Shown here in pieces: positions 38,518-50,052 of a stretch of DNA of 64,000 nt. The notes below the pieces were generated by a model. It did not search any database. It saw only the letters and a list, made by a program, of their open reading frames with translations, and was not told the origin of the DNA. The stretch is from an uncultured Umboniibacter sp. (GTDB taxonomy: Bacteria > Pseudomonadota > Gammaproteobacteria > Pseudomonadales > DSM-25080). The DNA lies in the NCBI RefSeq assembly GCF_947497555.1, contig NZ_CANMGY010000001.1, positions 496,001 to 560,000 of the forward strand, in the 5' to 3' direction. The first letter of the stretch is position 1. Each line of letters begins with the position of its first letter. A program made the position numbers and the translations under genes.

Positions 38518-39468
38518 GTGTCTGCCAACAACCGCGTCGATAATAACACATTTCAAGGTTTAATCCTTGCCCTTCAACAATATTGGGCTCAGCATGGCTG
38601 CGTCATCATGCAACCTCTTGATATGGAAGTTGGAGCGGGAACATTCCACCCAGCTACCTTTCTTAGAGCAATTGGCCCCGAATCATGGAACGCCGCTTAC
38701 GTGCAGCCATGTCGGCGACCAACTGATGGACGTTACGGTGAGAACCCGAATCGCCTCCAGCATTACTACCAATTCCAGGTGGTCATGAAGCCCTCGCCGG
38801 ACAACATCCAAGAGTTGTACCTTGGCTCACTCGAGGCATTGGGCGTTGACCTAACTGAGCATGACATTCGTTTTGTTGAGGATAACTGGGAGTCACCAAC
38901 TCTTGGTGCATGGGGCCTTGGCTGGGAAGTTTGGATGAACGGGATGGAAGTCACTCAGTTCACCTACTTTCAACAGGTTGGCGGTCTCGAGTGCTACCCC
39001 GTCCTTGGCGAAATCACCTACGGGCTAGAACGCATAGCGATGTATCTGCAGGGTGTAGATAGTGTTTACGACTTGGTTTGGACTGAGAGTGCCGAAGGCG
39101 TTGTGACCTATGGCGACGTGTTCCTACAAAATGAAGTCGAAATGTCGACCTACAACTTTGAGCACGCGAGTGTGGATAAGCTTTTTCAGCATTTCGATGA
39201 TTATGAAGCCGAAAGTGCTAAATTAATTGAAGCGTCTCTGCCGTTACCAGCTTATGAATGCGTAATGAAGGCCTCACATGCGTTTAACCTTTTAGACGCT
39301 CGCCATGCGATCTCAGTTACCGAGCGCCAACGCTATATCCTCCGTGTTAGAACGCTAGCTCGGGCTTGCGCGGAAGCCTATTTCGCCGCCCGCAAAGCAG
39401 CGGGTTTCCCATTGGCTCGCCCGGATCTCCGTGACGAAGTGCTCGCCGCGCTAGAGGAGGGGAAATAG
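38518..39468 (+). CDS. glyQ: Glycyl-tRNA synthetase alpha subunit
   Basis: This 316-residue catalytic subunit belongs to the alpha2beta2 glycyl-tRNA synthetase. Family segments are [17 protein letters not shown] at the start, [17 protein letters not shown], and [19 protein letters not shown]. The start is GTG at 38518 with an AGGAGG ribosome site at 38501-38506. A TATAAT at 38467-38472 is a likely -10 element. The stop is immediately followed by the glyS ATG with no gap, so the two subunits are made together. No T-box-like leader was seen, as expected outside Gram-positives. Confidence 0.97.
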   Translation: MSANNRVDNNTFQGLILALQQYWAQHGCVIMQPLDMEVGAGTFHPATFLRAIGPESWNAAYVQPCRRPTDGRYGENPNRLQHYYQFQVVMKPSPDNIQELYLGSLEALGVDLTEHDIRFVEDNWESPTLGAWGLGWEVWMNGMEVTQFTYFQQVGGLECYPVLGEITYGLERIAMYLQGVDSVYDLVWTESAEGVVTYGDVFLQNEVEMSTYNFEHASVDKLFQHFDDYEAESAKLIEASLPLPAYECVMKASHAFNLLDARHAISVTERQRYILRVRTLARACAEAYFAARKAAGFPLARPDLRDEVLAALEEGK

Positions 39469-41538
39469 ATGACTACCCAGAATATTTTACTTGAGCTTGG
39501 TACCGAAGAGTTACCGCCGAAGTCGTTAAAGGCGCTCTCCGTCGCCTTCACTCAAAGCATTCAGGACAGCTTAAAGGCTGCGGAGTTAAGCTTTGAACAG
39601 GTTGAAAGCTTCGCTGCGCCTCGCCGCCTTGGCATCCTAATTCACAACGTGCAAGCTACTCAAGCTGACACTGAAGTTGAAAAGCTCGGACCGAATGTAA
39701 AAGCAGCTTTCGACAAAGACGGCAATCCATCCAAAGCAGCTCAAGGTTTTGCTCGCTCCTGTGGTACTGAATTCGATCAACTGATTGAAGTCGATACACC
39801 AAAAGGTATCCGATTGGCTTTCCGTAGTACCCAACAGGGGCAGTCCACAACATCGCTACTACAGAGCTTTGTAGAAAAGGCACTGCAACAACTCCCTATT
39901 CCAAAACGCATGCGCTGGGGCGCTAGTCGCGCTGAGTTCGTTCGCCCAGTAAAATGGTTACTCGCCCTAGCTGACGACGCCGTTATTCCTATGAAAGTCC
40001 TTGGTATTGATAGTGATAACGTGACCCGAGGTCATCGTTTTCACTCCAAAACTGACCTTACTGTACCGACTGCGCTCGCCTACGAGAAGCTACTTCGTGA
40101 TGACGGGCATGTCATAGCGAGCTTTGAGAAGCGTCGCCAGCTTATTAGCGATGGCGCCGAAGAGGTCGGCGCAGCCGCTCAGGGTAATACGGTAATTGGT
40201 GCCGAGCTATTAGATGAGGTGACGGGCCTAGTTGAGTGGCCGGTGCCCATGGCTGGCTCCTTTGAAGAAAAATTCCTTGAGGTTCCCGCAGAAGCTTTGA
40301 TTTCTAGTATGCGTGAGCACCAAAAGTACTTCCATGTTGTAGACGACAATGGTGCTTTGTTGCCACTGTTCGTATTTGTATCAAATATAGTTTCGTCGAA
40401 ACCATCGTCGGTAGTAGAGGGTAACGAGAAAGTTATTAGGCCAAGACTTGCCGACGCCGATTTCTTCTATAAGACAGACCTTAAGACAACGCTTGAGTCT
40501 AAGGCCGAAAAGCTTGCGAAGATTGTATTCCAGAAACAACTCGGTACCATCGCCGATAAGTGCGACCGTATCGCCTCTTTGGCCACTTCGATTGCCAGCG
40601 TGGTGGGTGCGCAGGTTTCGGATGTGCAGCGAGCAGCAAAACTTTGTAAAGCTGACTTAAGCTCCGAGCTAGTATTGGAATTCGACGATCTTCAAGGCCT
40701 TGCCGGTGAATACTACGCCCGTCATGATGGTGAAACGGATGAGGTTGCTAGTGCAATGAACGAGCACTACATGCCAAGGTTCGCTGGTGACCAGCTGCCT
40801 AAGAGTGCAACGGGCACCGCCATCGCTATCGCTGATCGGATGGATACCCTTGCGGGGATCTTTGCTATAGGTCAAATTCCTAGTGGTTCGAAGGACCCTT
40901 TTGCTCTGCGCAGAGCGTCTATCGGGCTGCTTCGCTTAATTGTAGAGAACAACCTCAACTTAGATCTACTAGAGTTGACGACGTCTGCGTTAAATGCGTT
41001 ACAACATGTAGAGTTCGACCAACAGCAAGTGAGCAAGCAGATTGTTGAATATGTATTTGAGCGGTTTAAGGCTCGATACATTGAAGAGGGCATTAGTGCA
41101 GACGCTGTGAATGCCGTGCTGGAAAAGTCACTTACTAGCCCTGTGGATTTTAACGCTCGTGTGCTAGCCGTTACGGACTTCGCTAAGATTGACGCCGCTG
41201 AAGCGCTCGCCGCAGCCAATAAGCGGGTAGGGAACATTCTCGCTAAGGTCGATACGGTTAAGGACGAGATCGATGCTTCGCTAATCAGTGAAACTCCCGA
41301 GCAAGCGCTTTATGATGAATTGCTTCGTATTGAGCCGGTTGTCCAGCCGCTACTTGCACAGAAGCGCTATACGGAATCGATGCTAGCACTCGCTGAACTC
41401 AGAGGCCCGGTTGATGCATTTTTCGATGGAGTAATGGTGAATGCAGAGGATGAAGCCATTCGTGGCAATCGCCTAGCCATTTTGAAAAAGCTGTCGGGGC
41501 TGTTTGGCGCAGTCGCTGATATCTCTCGCCTAGTTTAA
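39469..41538 (+). CDS. glyS: Glycyl-tRNA synthetase beta subunit
   Basis: This 689-residue tRNA-binding subunit is of typical length. It begins NILLELGTEELPPKSL, the family signature, followed by the FAAPRRLG and MRWGASRAEFVRPVKW blocks, ISSMREHQKYFHV, and the HD-like segment near KADLSSELV. The C-terminal DALR-type anticodon domain ends in GPVDAFFDGVMVNAED. It is directly adjacent to glyQ and followed by a G-rich terminator hairpin. Confidence 0.97.
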   Translation: MTTQNILLELGTEELPPKSLKALSVAFTQSIQDSLKAAELSFEQVESFAAPRRLGILIHNVQATQADTEVEKLGPNVKAAFDKDGNPSKAAQGFARSCGTEFDQLIEVDTPKGIRLAFRSTQQGQSTTSLLQSFVEKALQQLPIPKRMRWGASRAEFVRPVKWLLALADDAVIPMKVLGIDSDNVTRGHRFHSKTDLTVPTALAYEKLLRDDGHVIASFEKRRQLISDGAEEVGAAAQGNTVIGAELLDEVTGLVEWPVPMAGSFEEKFLEVPAEALISSMREHQKYFHVVDDNGALLPLFVFVSNIVSSKPSSVVEGNEKVIRPRLADADFFYKTDLKTTLESKAEKLAKIVFQKQLGTIADKCDRIASLATSIASVVGAQVSDVQRAAKLCKADLSSELVLEFDDLQGLAGEYYARHDGETDEVASAMNEHYMPRFAGDQLPKSATGTAIAIADRMDTLAGIFAIGQIPSGSKDPFALRRASIGLLRLIVENNLNLDLLELTTSALNALQHVEFDQQQVSKQIVEYVFERFKARYIEEGISADAVNAVLEKSLTSPVDFNARVLAVTDFAKIDAAEALAAANKRVGNILAKVDTVKDEIDASLISETPEQALYDELLRIEPVVQPLLAQKRYTESMLALAELRGPVDAFFDGVMVNAEDEAIRGNRLAILKKLSGLFGAVADISRLV

Positions 41539-41547
41539 GCTTTGAAG

Positions 41548-41580
41548 AAGGGGGGGGGTTACCCCCCTTATTTTACCTTG
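41548..41580 (+). terminator. Rho-independent terminator after glyQS
   Basis: AAGGGGGG and CCCCCCTT form a G/C-only stem (left run of nine G, right run of six C) followed by a T-rich tail (ATTTTACCTT). It ends the glyQS transcript 10 bp after the stop. Confidence 0.8.
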
Positions 41581-41675
41581 GTTCTTACGTCAAAAAATGG
41601 CATTCTATGCCAATATAGAACTGATTGGTCACAAATTGAAAATTTAAGTTTGTGACTACTTACAAACCTCGTAAG
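41581..41675. repeat. Inverted repeats in the plsC leader
   Basis: Three symmetrical elements precede plsC: TGGCAT/ATGCCA (41598-41612) nested inside GTTCT/AGAAC; GTCACAAA/TTTGTGAC (41628-41656, perfect 8-bp arms); and CTTAC/GTAAG (41659-41675), the last touching the AAGGA ribosome site. They may form operators or an RNA structure affecting translation. Confidence 0.4.
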
Positions 41676-41683
41676 GACTGATA

Positions 41684-42385
41684 ATGCTGTTCCGATCTAC
41701 CATTTTTTACATAGGCCTAGCAATAATAACTATTATTTACGGCACGGTCGCTCCTATCTCAGCACCGCTAATGAGCTATCGTATGCGATTGCGTGTTGGC
41801 TGTCTTTGGTGCTGGGCAGTAGTAGGTTGGCTTAGACTTTCCTGTAAGGTAAAACTTGAAGTGATCGGCAGGGAGAATATCCCAAATGATGGAAGTACAG
41901 TGTTGGTTATGGCTAACCATCAGAGTAGCCCTGAGACATTTGTACTTCAGTCGCTATTTTTTCCCGCTGTTCCAATATTGAAGAAGGAGTTACTCAAAAT
42001 TCCATTCTTTGGTTGGGGAGCTTGGGTTAGTAAGCCAATTGGTATCGATAGAGCGAAACCAAGACAAGCATTAGCTCAGATGATGGATAAGGGTGAAAAG
42101 CGACTAGAATCTGGGACTTGTGTGATCATCTACCCCGAGGGCACTCGCAACGATTACCCGACCATCGGGAAGTTCGCTCGCGGTGGTGCCCAATTAGCCA
42201 AACGCGCAGGAGTGAGAGCTATCCCGGTTGCTCATAATGCGGGGTCAATTTGGCCAGCCCGCACATTTATAAAATCTCCAGGCGTATTTAAAGTCATTAT
42301 CGGAAAGGCCATTGAGACCGACGAAGCCTCGGTAGCGGAGATAACTCAATCCGCGCGCGATTGGATTGTCGATCAAGACCTTTAA
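41684..42385 (+). CDS. plsC: 1-acyl-sn-glycerol-3-phosphate acyltransferase
   Basis: This 233-residue membrane enzyme makes phosphatidic acid from lysophosphatidic acid. An N-terminal membrane helix is followed by the catalytic motif NHQSSPETF, an HX4E variant (H79, E84) of HX4D that is common in proteobacterial LPAATs. FFGWGAWVSKPIGIDR and YPEGTRN are the other acyltransferase blocks. AAGGA at 41673-41677 precedes the ATG. A homologue lies just before gyrB in Pseudomonas. The plsB and small acyltransferase at 0.5-3.5 kb act in the same pathway. Confidence 0.9.
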   Translation: MLFRSTIFYIGLAIITIIYGTVAPISAPLMSYRMRLRVGCLWCWAVVGWLRLSCKVKLEVIGRENIPNDGSTVLVMANHQSSPETFVLQSLFFPAVPILKKELLKIPFFGWGAWVSKPIGIDRAKPRQALAQMMDKGEKRLESGTCVIIYPEGTRNDYPTIGKFARGGAQLAKRAGVRAIPVAHNAGSIWPARTFIKSPGVFKVIIGKAIETDEASVAEITQSARDWIVDQDL

Positions 42386-42608
42386 CCCTGTCGCCTTCGA
42401 CTAGCAGCTGCGTTCCGCTAGCGTCATATTGATGAGTGCCAGTTCTACTGTTTAACTCTCAAGCTAGTCGGTAATCATCTTAGCAATACCGCTGAGCGCT
42501 CGCTCGCCTGGGAGCTAAGCAGATAAGCAAAGACCTTGACTGCTATTAACAACGAAGCTTGTTAGGCCAGATGCTTATAACGCCTCGCGTCCATTATCTC
42601 CCCCTCAA
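42386..42608. other. Intergenic stretch after plsC, no gene seen
   Basis: About 220 bp between plsC and the terminator at 42609. I see no open frame with a ribosome site, no tRNA-like or other known RNA fold, and only short 5-bp inverted repeats. Confidence 0.5.
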
Positions 42609-42646
42609 AAAAAAGCCATCTACTCTAATGAGTAAATGGCTTTTTT
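42609..42646. terminator. Bidirectional terminator between plsC and gyrB
   Basis: AAAAAAGCCAT.TACTC and GAGTA.ATGGCTTTTTT pair around a 4-nt TAAT loop with one mismatch. A-run left and T-run right let it serve both the rightward plsC and the leftward gyrB transcripts. Confidence 0.9.
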
Positions 42647-42693
42647 ATAGAAGACGCGGTGGTTTAGGCACTGCTATAAAGAAGTGTTAACTA

Positions 42694-45132
<2,439 letters not shown>

Positions 45133-45150
45133 TCAGAAGCATTTAATTTA

Positions 45151-46245
45151 TTATTTAATACTACCATGTTCCACGTGGAACACAGCTAGGTTTGTCTCGA
45201 TATCAGACGACCTCAAACCTTCGGCAACAATCGATTCAAGCGACTCATCGACGCCAGTAAGAAAGATCTGTTCACCCAATTCGGCGAGAAGTGGTATGAG
45301 CTGCGAAAAATTTCGCGCATCAAGCTCACTCGACAGGTCATCTAACAGAAAAATAGGCTTCCTTTGATGCGCATCAAAGTAGACGCCCGCCTGTGCTAAC
45401 TTCAACGCAATGATTAGCATCTTCTGCTGACCACGCGACAGTACCTTCTCTGCACCAAAACGTCCGCTCCGAAGCCTAATATCAGCTCGATGAGGCCCGA
45501 CCGACGTATACCCTAACTGCCCATCTTTTTGTCTATTTGCAACAAGCAGCTCAGCTAAGTCTCCTCTATAACCCTGTGAGAAACTTATATTCGGCAAGTC
45601 CCAACCCGTAATGCGCTCAACAATTACCTGAAATCGCTCAAAGAGCTTTTCGAAGTAGGCCTCTCGAAGATCCGTTATAGAAGCCCCACAGGCGCTCATC
45701 TCAGCTTCCCACGGTGCGAGTTCTTGCTCGGATAGTATACCACTTTTAAGGAGCTTATTCCGCTGATTTAACGCCCTTTGATAGCGTTGCCATAATTTCA
45801 GGAATGTATGTTCCACGTGGAACACACCCCAATCTATGAAGCTACGTCGAACCACCGGCCCCCCATCCATCAAAACGAACAGTCCAGGTTCAATTAACAA
45901 AATAGGCAGCGTGCGTGCCAGCTCCGAAGGACTCCTAAAATTGACCTCATCAATCCGATAGAGTGACTCATCGGACCGACTCTTCTTAACAGCAAGTTTA
46001 TGAACTCGATTGGCGTCTACAACAACCTCAGCAAAGCATACCGTCTCCGACTCTTCGTGCGCGATAACCGGCTTTATCTGCCTGCTTCGAAAACTTCGAC
46101 CCGTTGAGAGAAGATGGCAAGCCTCAAGAAACGAGGTCTTACCCGAACCATTTGGCCCAATAATGAGATTAAAATGAGAAAAGCCCCGAACATCTGCGTT
46201 AGCGATATTACGGAGCCCCTGGATAATAAGACGATTTAAATGCAT
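45151..46245 (-). CDS. recF: DNA replication and repair protein RecF
   Basis: This 364-residue SMC-like ATPase loads RecA at gapped DNA. Walker A is GPNGSGKTS (30-38); the signature and Walker B appear as VLSRGQQKMLIIALKLAQ and IFLLDDLSSELD. Uniquely, two identical parS palindromes lie inside the frame. Each is read as VFHVEH, at about residues 141-146 and 355-360, so the second adds an unusual tail near the C-terminus. It lies 12 bp after dnaN and about 42 bp before gyrB. Confidence 0.96.
   Translation of the reverse strand: MHLNRLIIQGLRNIANADVRGFSHFNLIIGPNGSGKTSFLEACHLLSTGRSFRSRQIKPVIAHEESETVCFAEVVVDANRVHKLAVKKSRSDESLYRIDEVNFRSPSELARTLPILLIEPGLFVLMDGGPVVRRSFIDWGVFHVEHTFLKLWQRYQRALNQRNKLLKSGILSEQELAPWEAEMSACGASITDLREAYFEKLFERFQVIVERITGWDLPNISFSQGYRGDLAELLVANRQKDGQLGYTSVGPHRADIRLRSGRFGAEKVLSRGQQKMLIIALKLAQAGVYFDAHQRKPIFLLDDLSSELDARNFSQLIPLLAELGEQIFLTGVDESLESIVAEGLRSSDIETNLAVFHVEHGSIK
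45167..45182. other. parS: parS centromere site 1 (inside recF 3' end)
   Basis: The perfect 16-bp palindrome TGTTCCACGTGGAACA matches the ParB-binding consensus of bacterial chromosomes exactly. It is 11 codons from the recF stop and about 3.9 kb from the dnaA-rpmH origin candidate. Confidence 0.93.
45809..45824. other. parS: parS centromere site 2 (mid recF)
   Basis: An identical copy, TGTTCCACGTGGAACA, lies 642 bp from site 1 and in the same codon frame of recF. Paired sites would allow ParB nucleation and spreading near the origin. Confidence 0.93.
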
Positions 46246-46257
46246 TAAGTGTCTTGC

Positions 46258-47361
46258 TTAAAGGCGCATTGGCATTACAACATACTGAGCGTCAGTCGAA
46301 TCACCCGCCTGAATAAGGACGCTTGACGTTGAATCGGCCATGATAAGCTTAGCTTCGTCGCTACCCAACACCGCCAATACGTCAAGAACATAATTAACGT
46401 TGAAGCCAATCTCAATAAAGTCGCCATCAAAATTAACTTCTTCTTGAACCTCGGCCTCTTCTTGCTCTGGGTTGTTGGCCACCACCGTCATAAGGTTATC
46501 TTTAACGCTCACTCGAACCCCTCGATACTTCTCGTTCGATAGGATGGCAGCGCGAGAAAAGACCGAACGGAGTGATTCACGATCTCCCAACACAATATTC
46601 GTCCCACCCTTAGGCAGCACACGGTTATAATCAGGGAACTTTCCATCGACCAATTTAGAAATAAAGGAATACTGATCTGAAACCATGTGAATGTGCGAAG
46701 CGCTAAAATACAATTCAACAGTCTCATCCGAGTGATCAACAAGGCGTACTAATTCCATTACACCCTTGCGAGGAAGAATACATTGAGACTCTTCACTCAT
46801 ACCTGTCGACATAGGCTCTGTCGCGACCGCCAAACGGTGCCCATCAGTCGCAACAGTTCGAATGAACATAGGTGTTAACTCAAACAACATACCATTGAGG
46901 TAGTAGCGAACATCCTGCTGCGCCATAGAAAATGCCGTCGCGTCAATAAGTCTGCGAAGCACGCGTTGCGCTATGACCAACTTACTCCCATCTTCTCCCG
47001 CTTCCACCTTCGGAAACTCCGAAGCAGGCAACGTAGACAGAGTAAAACGACTTCGACCGCAACGAACAACAACTTTAGCGTCATCTTCAGCGAAGTGGAT
47101 TAACTGATCATCGGGAAGAGCCTTACAGATATCGAGTAGTTTTTTGGCGGGAACCGTCACCGCGCCAGCCGCCTCACAACTCTCGATTTCCACTCTACCA
47201 CTCATCTCAACTTCAAGGTCCGTACCAGTAAGTGAAAGCGATTGTCCTTCAGCCGAAAGCAAAACATTTGCAAGTATCGGCAACGTTTGGCGCTTCTCGA
47301 CAACACTTGCAACCTGCTGAAGTGGCTTAAGTAAAGCATCACGCTGAACTGTAAATTTCAT
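46258..47361 (-). CDS. dnaN: DNA polymerase III beta subunit (sliding clamp)
   Basis: This is the 367-residue ring-forming clamp (three similar domains of about 120 residues). Family segments are MKFTVQRDALLKPLQQV, VVEKRQTLPILANVLL, TDLEVEM, ATDGHRLAVA and the C-terminal VVMPMRL. The standard length is 366-367. It lies 40 bp after dnaA and 12 bp before recF in the conserved leftward origin operon. No extra or missing segment is seen. Confidence 0.98.
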   Translation of the reverse strand: MKFTVQRDALLKPLQQVASVVEKRQTLPILANVLLSAEGQSLSLTGTDLEVEMSGRVEIESCEAAGAVTVPAKKLLDICKALPDDQLIHFAEDDAKVVVRCGRSRFTLSTLPASEFPKVEAGEDGSKLVIAQRVLRRLIDATAFSMAQQDVRYYLNGMLFELTPMFIRTVATDGHRLAVATEPMSTGMSEESQCILPRKGVMELVRLVDHSDETVELYFSASHIHMVSDQYSFISKLVDGKFPDYNRVLPKGGTNIVLGDRESLRSVFSRAAILSNEKYRGVRVSVKDNLMTVVANNPEQEEAEVQEEVNFDGDFIEIGFNVNYVLDVLAVLGSDEAKLIMADSTSSVLIQAGDSTDAQYVVMPMRL

Positions 47362-47401
47362 TTAAATGAACTCCCCTGTGAATCTATTCATACTTAAAGC
47401 T

Positions 47402-48982
47402 TTAACTTGTTAAACTGCGATGAAGCGTCTCAAAATCATCCCGTACATCCGAATCAGATAACTTCAGCTCTTTAATTTTTTTACAGGCGTGCAAAACGGT
47501 AGTGTGATCACGCCCTCCGAAATATTCGCCGATCTCCGGAAAACTATGACTAGTGAGCTCTTTAGCTAGTGCCATAGCTAGCTGTCGTGGTCTGGCAATC
47601 GATCTAGTACGACGCTTCGACAACAGCTCCGATAACTTCAATTTATAGTACTCAGCGACGGTCCGCTGAATATTATCAACGCTCACCTGCTTATCTTGAA
47701 TAGCTAAAAGATCTCGCAGGGCATCGCGAATAAGCGCTATAGATATCGGCTGACCAACAAAGCGGGCGTGAGCCACGACACGAGTCAGCGCTCCCTCAAG
47801 TTCACGCACATGAGAGCGTATTCGCTGAGCGATAAAGAACGCAGCGTCATCGGGAAGAACCATTTTCTGCAGGGCCGCTTTCTTCATTAAAATAGCAACG
47901 CGAGTCTCAAGCTCTGGAGGCTCTACCGCAACCGTCAAACCCCACTCAAAACGACTCTTCAAACGCGCCTCGAGACCACTGATTTCCTTAGGGTAGCGGT
48001 CGCTCGTGACGATAATTTGTTGACCGCCTTCAAGTAACGCATTAAAGGTGTGAAAGAATTCTTCCTGAGTTCGATCCTTACCTGCGAAAAACTGAATATC
48101 ATCAATCAGTAGTGCGTCCATTGAGCGGTAGTAACGCTTGAATTCGGACATTGCGTTCAACTGAAGCGCCTTCACCATATCAGCAACAAAGCGCTCTGAT
48201 CGGAGGTATAGTACTTTTGCATTAGGCTTTTGACGAACAATCTCGTTACCCACAGCTTGCATAAGGTGAGTTTTCCCCAAGCCGACATCGCCGTAAATAA
48301 ACAATGGGTTATATTGGCCAGCAGCCCCAGGGTTCTCGGCCACCTGTCTCGCTGCTGCTGCTGCCAGCTGGTTAGATTTACCAATAACGAAACTATCGAA
48401 ATCAAATAGCGGGTTAAGTAATGAATTATGTGAGTCAGGAGTTGTCTTCGGCGAAGGTATTGTCACTGAAGCGGATGGTGTTAGCTGGAAGACATCGGCT
48501 TCCGGTAGAATCTCTTTCGGCTCATTGACCTCACCAAGCTCCAGTAAACCTCTACTAATGGCGGCCACATCTAAATCTGAACTTAACGGTCCGATACTAG
48601 GTGATAAAACCACCTTTTCCTGCTTGAGCTCTAAGCTAGACTCACCGGGTTGGTTATCGCTAACTAACCCCGATAACCGCTTCTTAAGGGCACTCTTACC
48701 TCGGTTTCTCCTAAAAACAGGTCGTTTACTCGACGATTTTTCTATCGCTGCAACAGTAAAAATCACCTGTTTAGGCTGTCCCAAAGAAATCAAAACAGCC
48801 TCAACGTGAGCACTAAACTGTTGTGTTGCCCAATCCTTAACAAAACGATTAGGCGCCGCTAAAGTTAAGGTGTCGTCGGTGGAAGAGACACAGGCAAGCG
48901 GAGCCAACCAAGTTGTGTACTGCTGTTTGGGTATCTGTGCCTGCAATTGTTCCAGGCATGACGCCCACAAAGAAGAACTCAC
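47402..48982 (-). CDS. dnaA: Chromosomal replication initiator DnaA
   Basis: This 526-residue initiator is slightly longer than E. coli DnaA (467) because of an extended variable linker (about residues 85-185). Domain I starts [20 protein letters not shown]. The AAA+ core has Walker [11 protein letters not shown], Walker [11 protein letters not shown] and sensor segments. Domain IV carries the DnaA-box-binding [15 protein letters not shown]. The start is GTG at 48982 with AAGGTG 7 bp upstream. It begins directly beside the DnaA-box cluster at 49.0-49.2 kb, so autoregulation is likely (inference). Confidence 0.98.
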   Translation of the reverse strand: MSSSLWASCLEQLQAQIPKQQYTTWLAPLACVSSTDDTLTLAAPNRFVKDWATQQFSAHVEAVLISLGQPKQVIFTVAAIEKSSSKRPVFRRNRGKSALKKRLSGLVSDNQPGESSLELKQEKVVLSPSIGPLSSDLDVAAISRGLLELGEVNEPKEILPEADVFQLTPSASVTIPSPKTTPDSHNSLLNPLFDFDSFVIGKSNQLAAAAARQVAENPGAAGQYNPLFIYGDVGLGKTHLMQAVGNEIVRQKPNAKVLYLRSERFVADMVKALQLNAMSEFKRYYRSMDALLIDDIQFFAGKDRTQEEFFHTFNALLEGGQQIIVTSDRYPKEISGLEARLKSRFEWGLTVAVEPPELETRVAILMKKAALQKMVLPDDAAFFIAQRIRSHVRELEGALTRVVAHARFVGQPISIALIRDALRDLLAIQDKQVSVDNIQRTVAEYYKLKLSELLSKRRTRSIARPRQLAMALAKELTSHSFPEIGEYFGGRDHTTVLHACKKIKELKLSDSDVRDDFETLHRSLTS

Positions 48983-49187
48983 TTAACAACACCTTAATTA
49001 TTATTCTGGAATAACTTACCCACAATTGTGCCACAAATGTTCAGGTTTATACACATTTAATACGGTAAAAAAGGGCCCAAGATAAGGGGTTTGCGCTACT
49101 GTTATCCACAACCACTTGTGAGTATACTGTGGGGATTCTGTGCACGAGTTGTGCATGAAATATTTGCTGTTTTTATCAACAAAGTCG
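48983..49187. other. oriC: Candidate origin of replication (dnaA-rpmH interval)
   Basis: DnaA-box-like sites: TTATCCACA (49102-49110, perfect), TTATACACA (49047-49055, consensus TTATNCACA), TTACCCACA (49016-49024, one mismatch), and TGTGCATGA (49150-49158, one mismatch in reverse). AT-rich DNA adjoins dnaA (48985-49015). Genes on both sides point away from it, and the position is the classical pseudomonad oriC locus. Confidence 0.75.
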
Positions 49188-49216
49188 TTGCGCTGGTCGG
49201 TAATCTGCCATACAAT
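49188..49216 (+). promoter_or_regulatory. Promoter of rpmH
   Basis: TTGCGC at 49188-49193, a 17-bp spacer, and TACAAT at 49211-49216 lie about 45 bp before rpmH. Spacing is ideal and both hexamers are close to sigma-70 consensus. Confidence 0.6.
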
Positions 49217-49266
49217 GCGCGCTCAATTTTTGAGCTTCGCGTGATTCGCAACTATAGGAATCTATT

Positions 49267-49401
49267 ATGAAACGCACATTTCAACCAAGCGTTCTGAAGC
49301 GCAAGCGTACTCACGGTTTCCGTGCTCGCATGGCAACAGCCAACGGTCGTCAGGTTATTAACCGTCGCCGTGCGAAGGGTCGCAAGCGTCTCACTGTCTA
49401 A
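49267..49401 (+). CDS. rpmH: 50S ribosomal protein L34
   Basis: A complete 44-codon gene with ATG at 49267 and stop TAA at 49399-49401. It begins [19 protein letters not shown] and ends KGRKRLTV, the standard bacterial L34 sequence. It is short enough to be skipped by length-based gene callers. It opens the rpmH-rnpA-yidD-yidC-mnmE run and is transcribed away from the origin. Confidence 0.97.
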   Translation: MKRTFQPSVLKRKRTHGFRARMATANGRQVINRRRAKGRKRLTV

Positions 49402-49442
49402 TTTCTTTAGACATTTTAATCGCTAATTGAGTAGGTAGAACA

Positions 49443-49823
49443 GTGGCCGAATTAAACTTTGGTAAGCAGCTCCGTCTACTCAATTCAGCCGATTATCAAT
49501 CCGTTTTCGATACTGTAAAACACAAAGCCTTTACTAAAGAGGTGATGTTGCTTGCAGCCGAAAACGGTTTTGATACTCCCCGCTTAGGTATCATCATCTC
49601 TCGAAAAGTCTCTAAACGCGCGGTTGATAGAAACCGAATAAAGCGTCAGATTCGTGAACACTTCCGCTTAAAACAACATGAATTGCCCGCAATGGACGTC
49701 ATTGCGTTGGTTAAGCCACCTGCTAAAGGCGCTGATAATGCCTTTCTTCAACAGCAACTTAACTATCTTTGGCGAAAGTTGAACAAAAATGTGCAAAAAG
49801 AAGTCAAAACACCGCATAATTAA
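49443..49823 (+). CDS. rnpA: Ribonuclease P protein component
   Basis: This 126-residue basic cofactor of RNase P helps process tRNA 5' ends. The signature RNR region is ISRKVSKRAVDRNRIKRQIREHFR (about 55-79), with F.LN..DYQSVF at the N-terminus. The start is GTG at 49443. The 3' end overlaps yidD by 35 bp, the usual gammaproteobacterial arrangement. Confidence 0.95.
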   Translation: MAELNFGKQLRLLNSADYQSVFDTVKHKAFTKEVMLLAAENGFDTPRLGIIISRKVSKRAVDRNRIKRQIREHFRLKQHELPAMDVIALVKPPAKGADNAFLQQQLNYLWRKLNKNVQKEVKTPHN

Positions 49824-50046
49824 GCGCTTGTTCGCGCTCTATCGCTATCTATTTAGCCCCTGGGTTGGGAACAGCTGTCGATTCTATCCTACATGTTCTG
49901 CTTATACAGAACTTGCAATAGACCGCCACGGCCTAATAAAAGGCAGTTACTTGGGTTTTATAAGAATCCTAAAATGTAACCCTTGGCACCCTGGCGGATT
50001 CGACGAAGTACCAGATAACAAAAAACTCACTAACAAAGAGCAGTAG
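49789..50046 (+). CDS. yidD: Membrane protein insertion efficiency factor YidD
   Basis: This is an 85-residue protein. The YidD signature is YRYLFSPWVGNSCRFYPTC, then SAYTELAIDRHG and CNPWHPGGFD, with three conserved cysteines. YidD assists membrane insertion together with YidC. An N-terminal amphipathic, basic segment (MCKKKSKHRIIKRLF) associates with the inner membrane. Its ATG lies inside rnpA and its stop is 7 bp before yidC, so it is embedded in a tight operon. Confidence 0.93.
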   Translation: MCKKKSKHRIIKRLFALYRYLFSPWVGNSCRFYPTCSAYTELAIDRHGLIKGSYLGFIRILKCNPWHPGGFDEVPDNKKLTNKEQ

Positions 50047-50052
50047 TATTTT

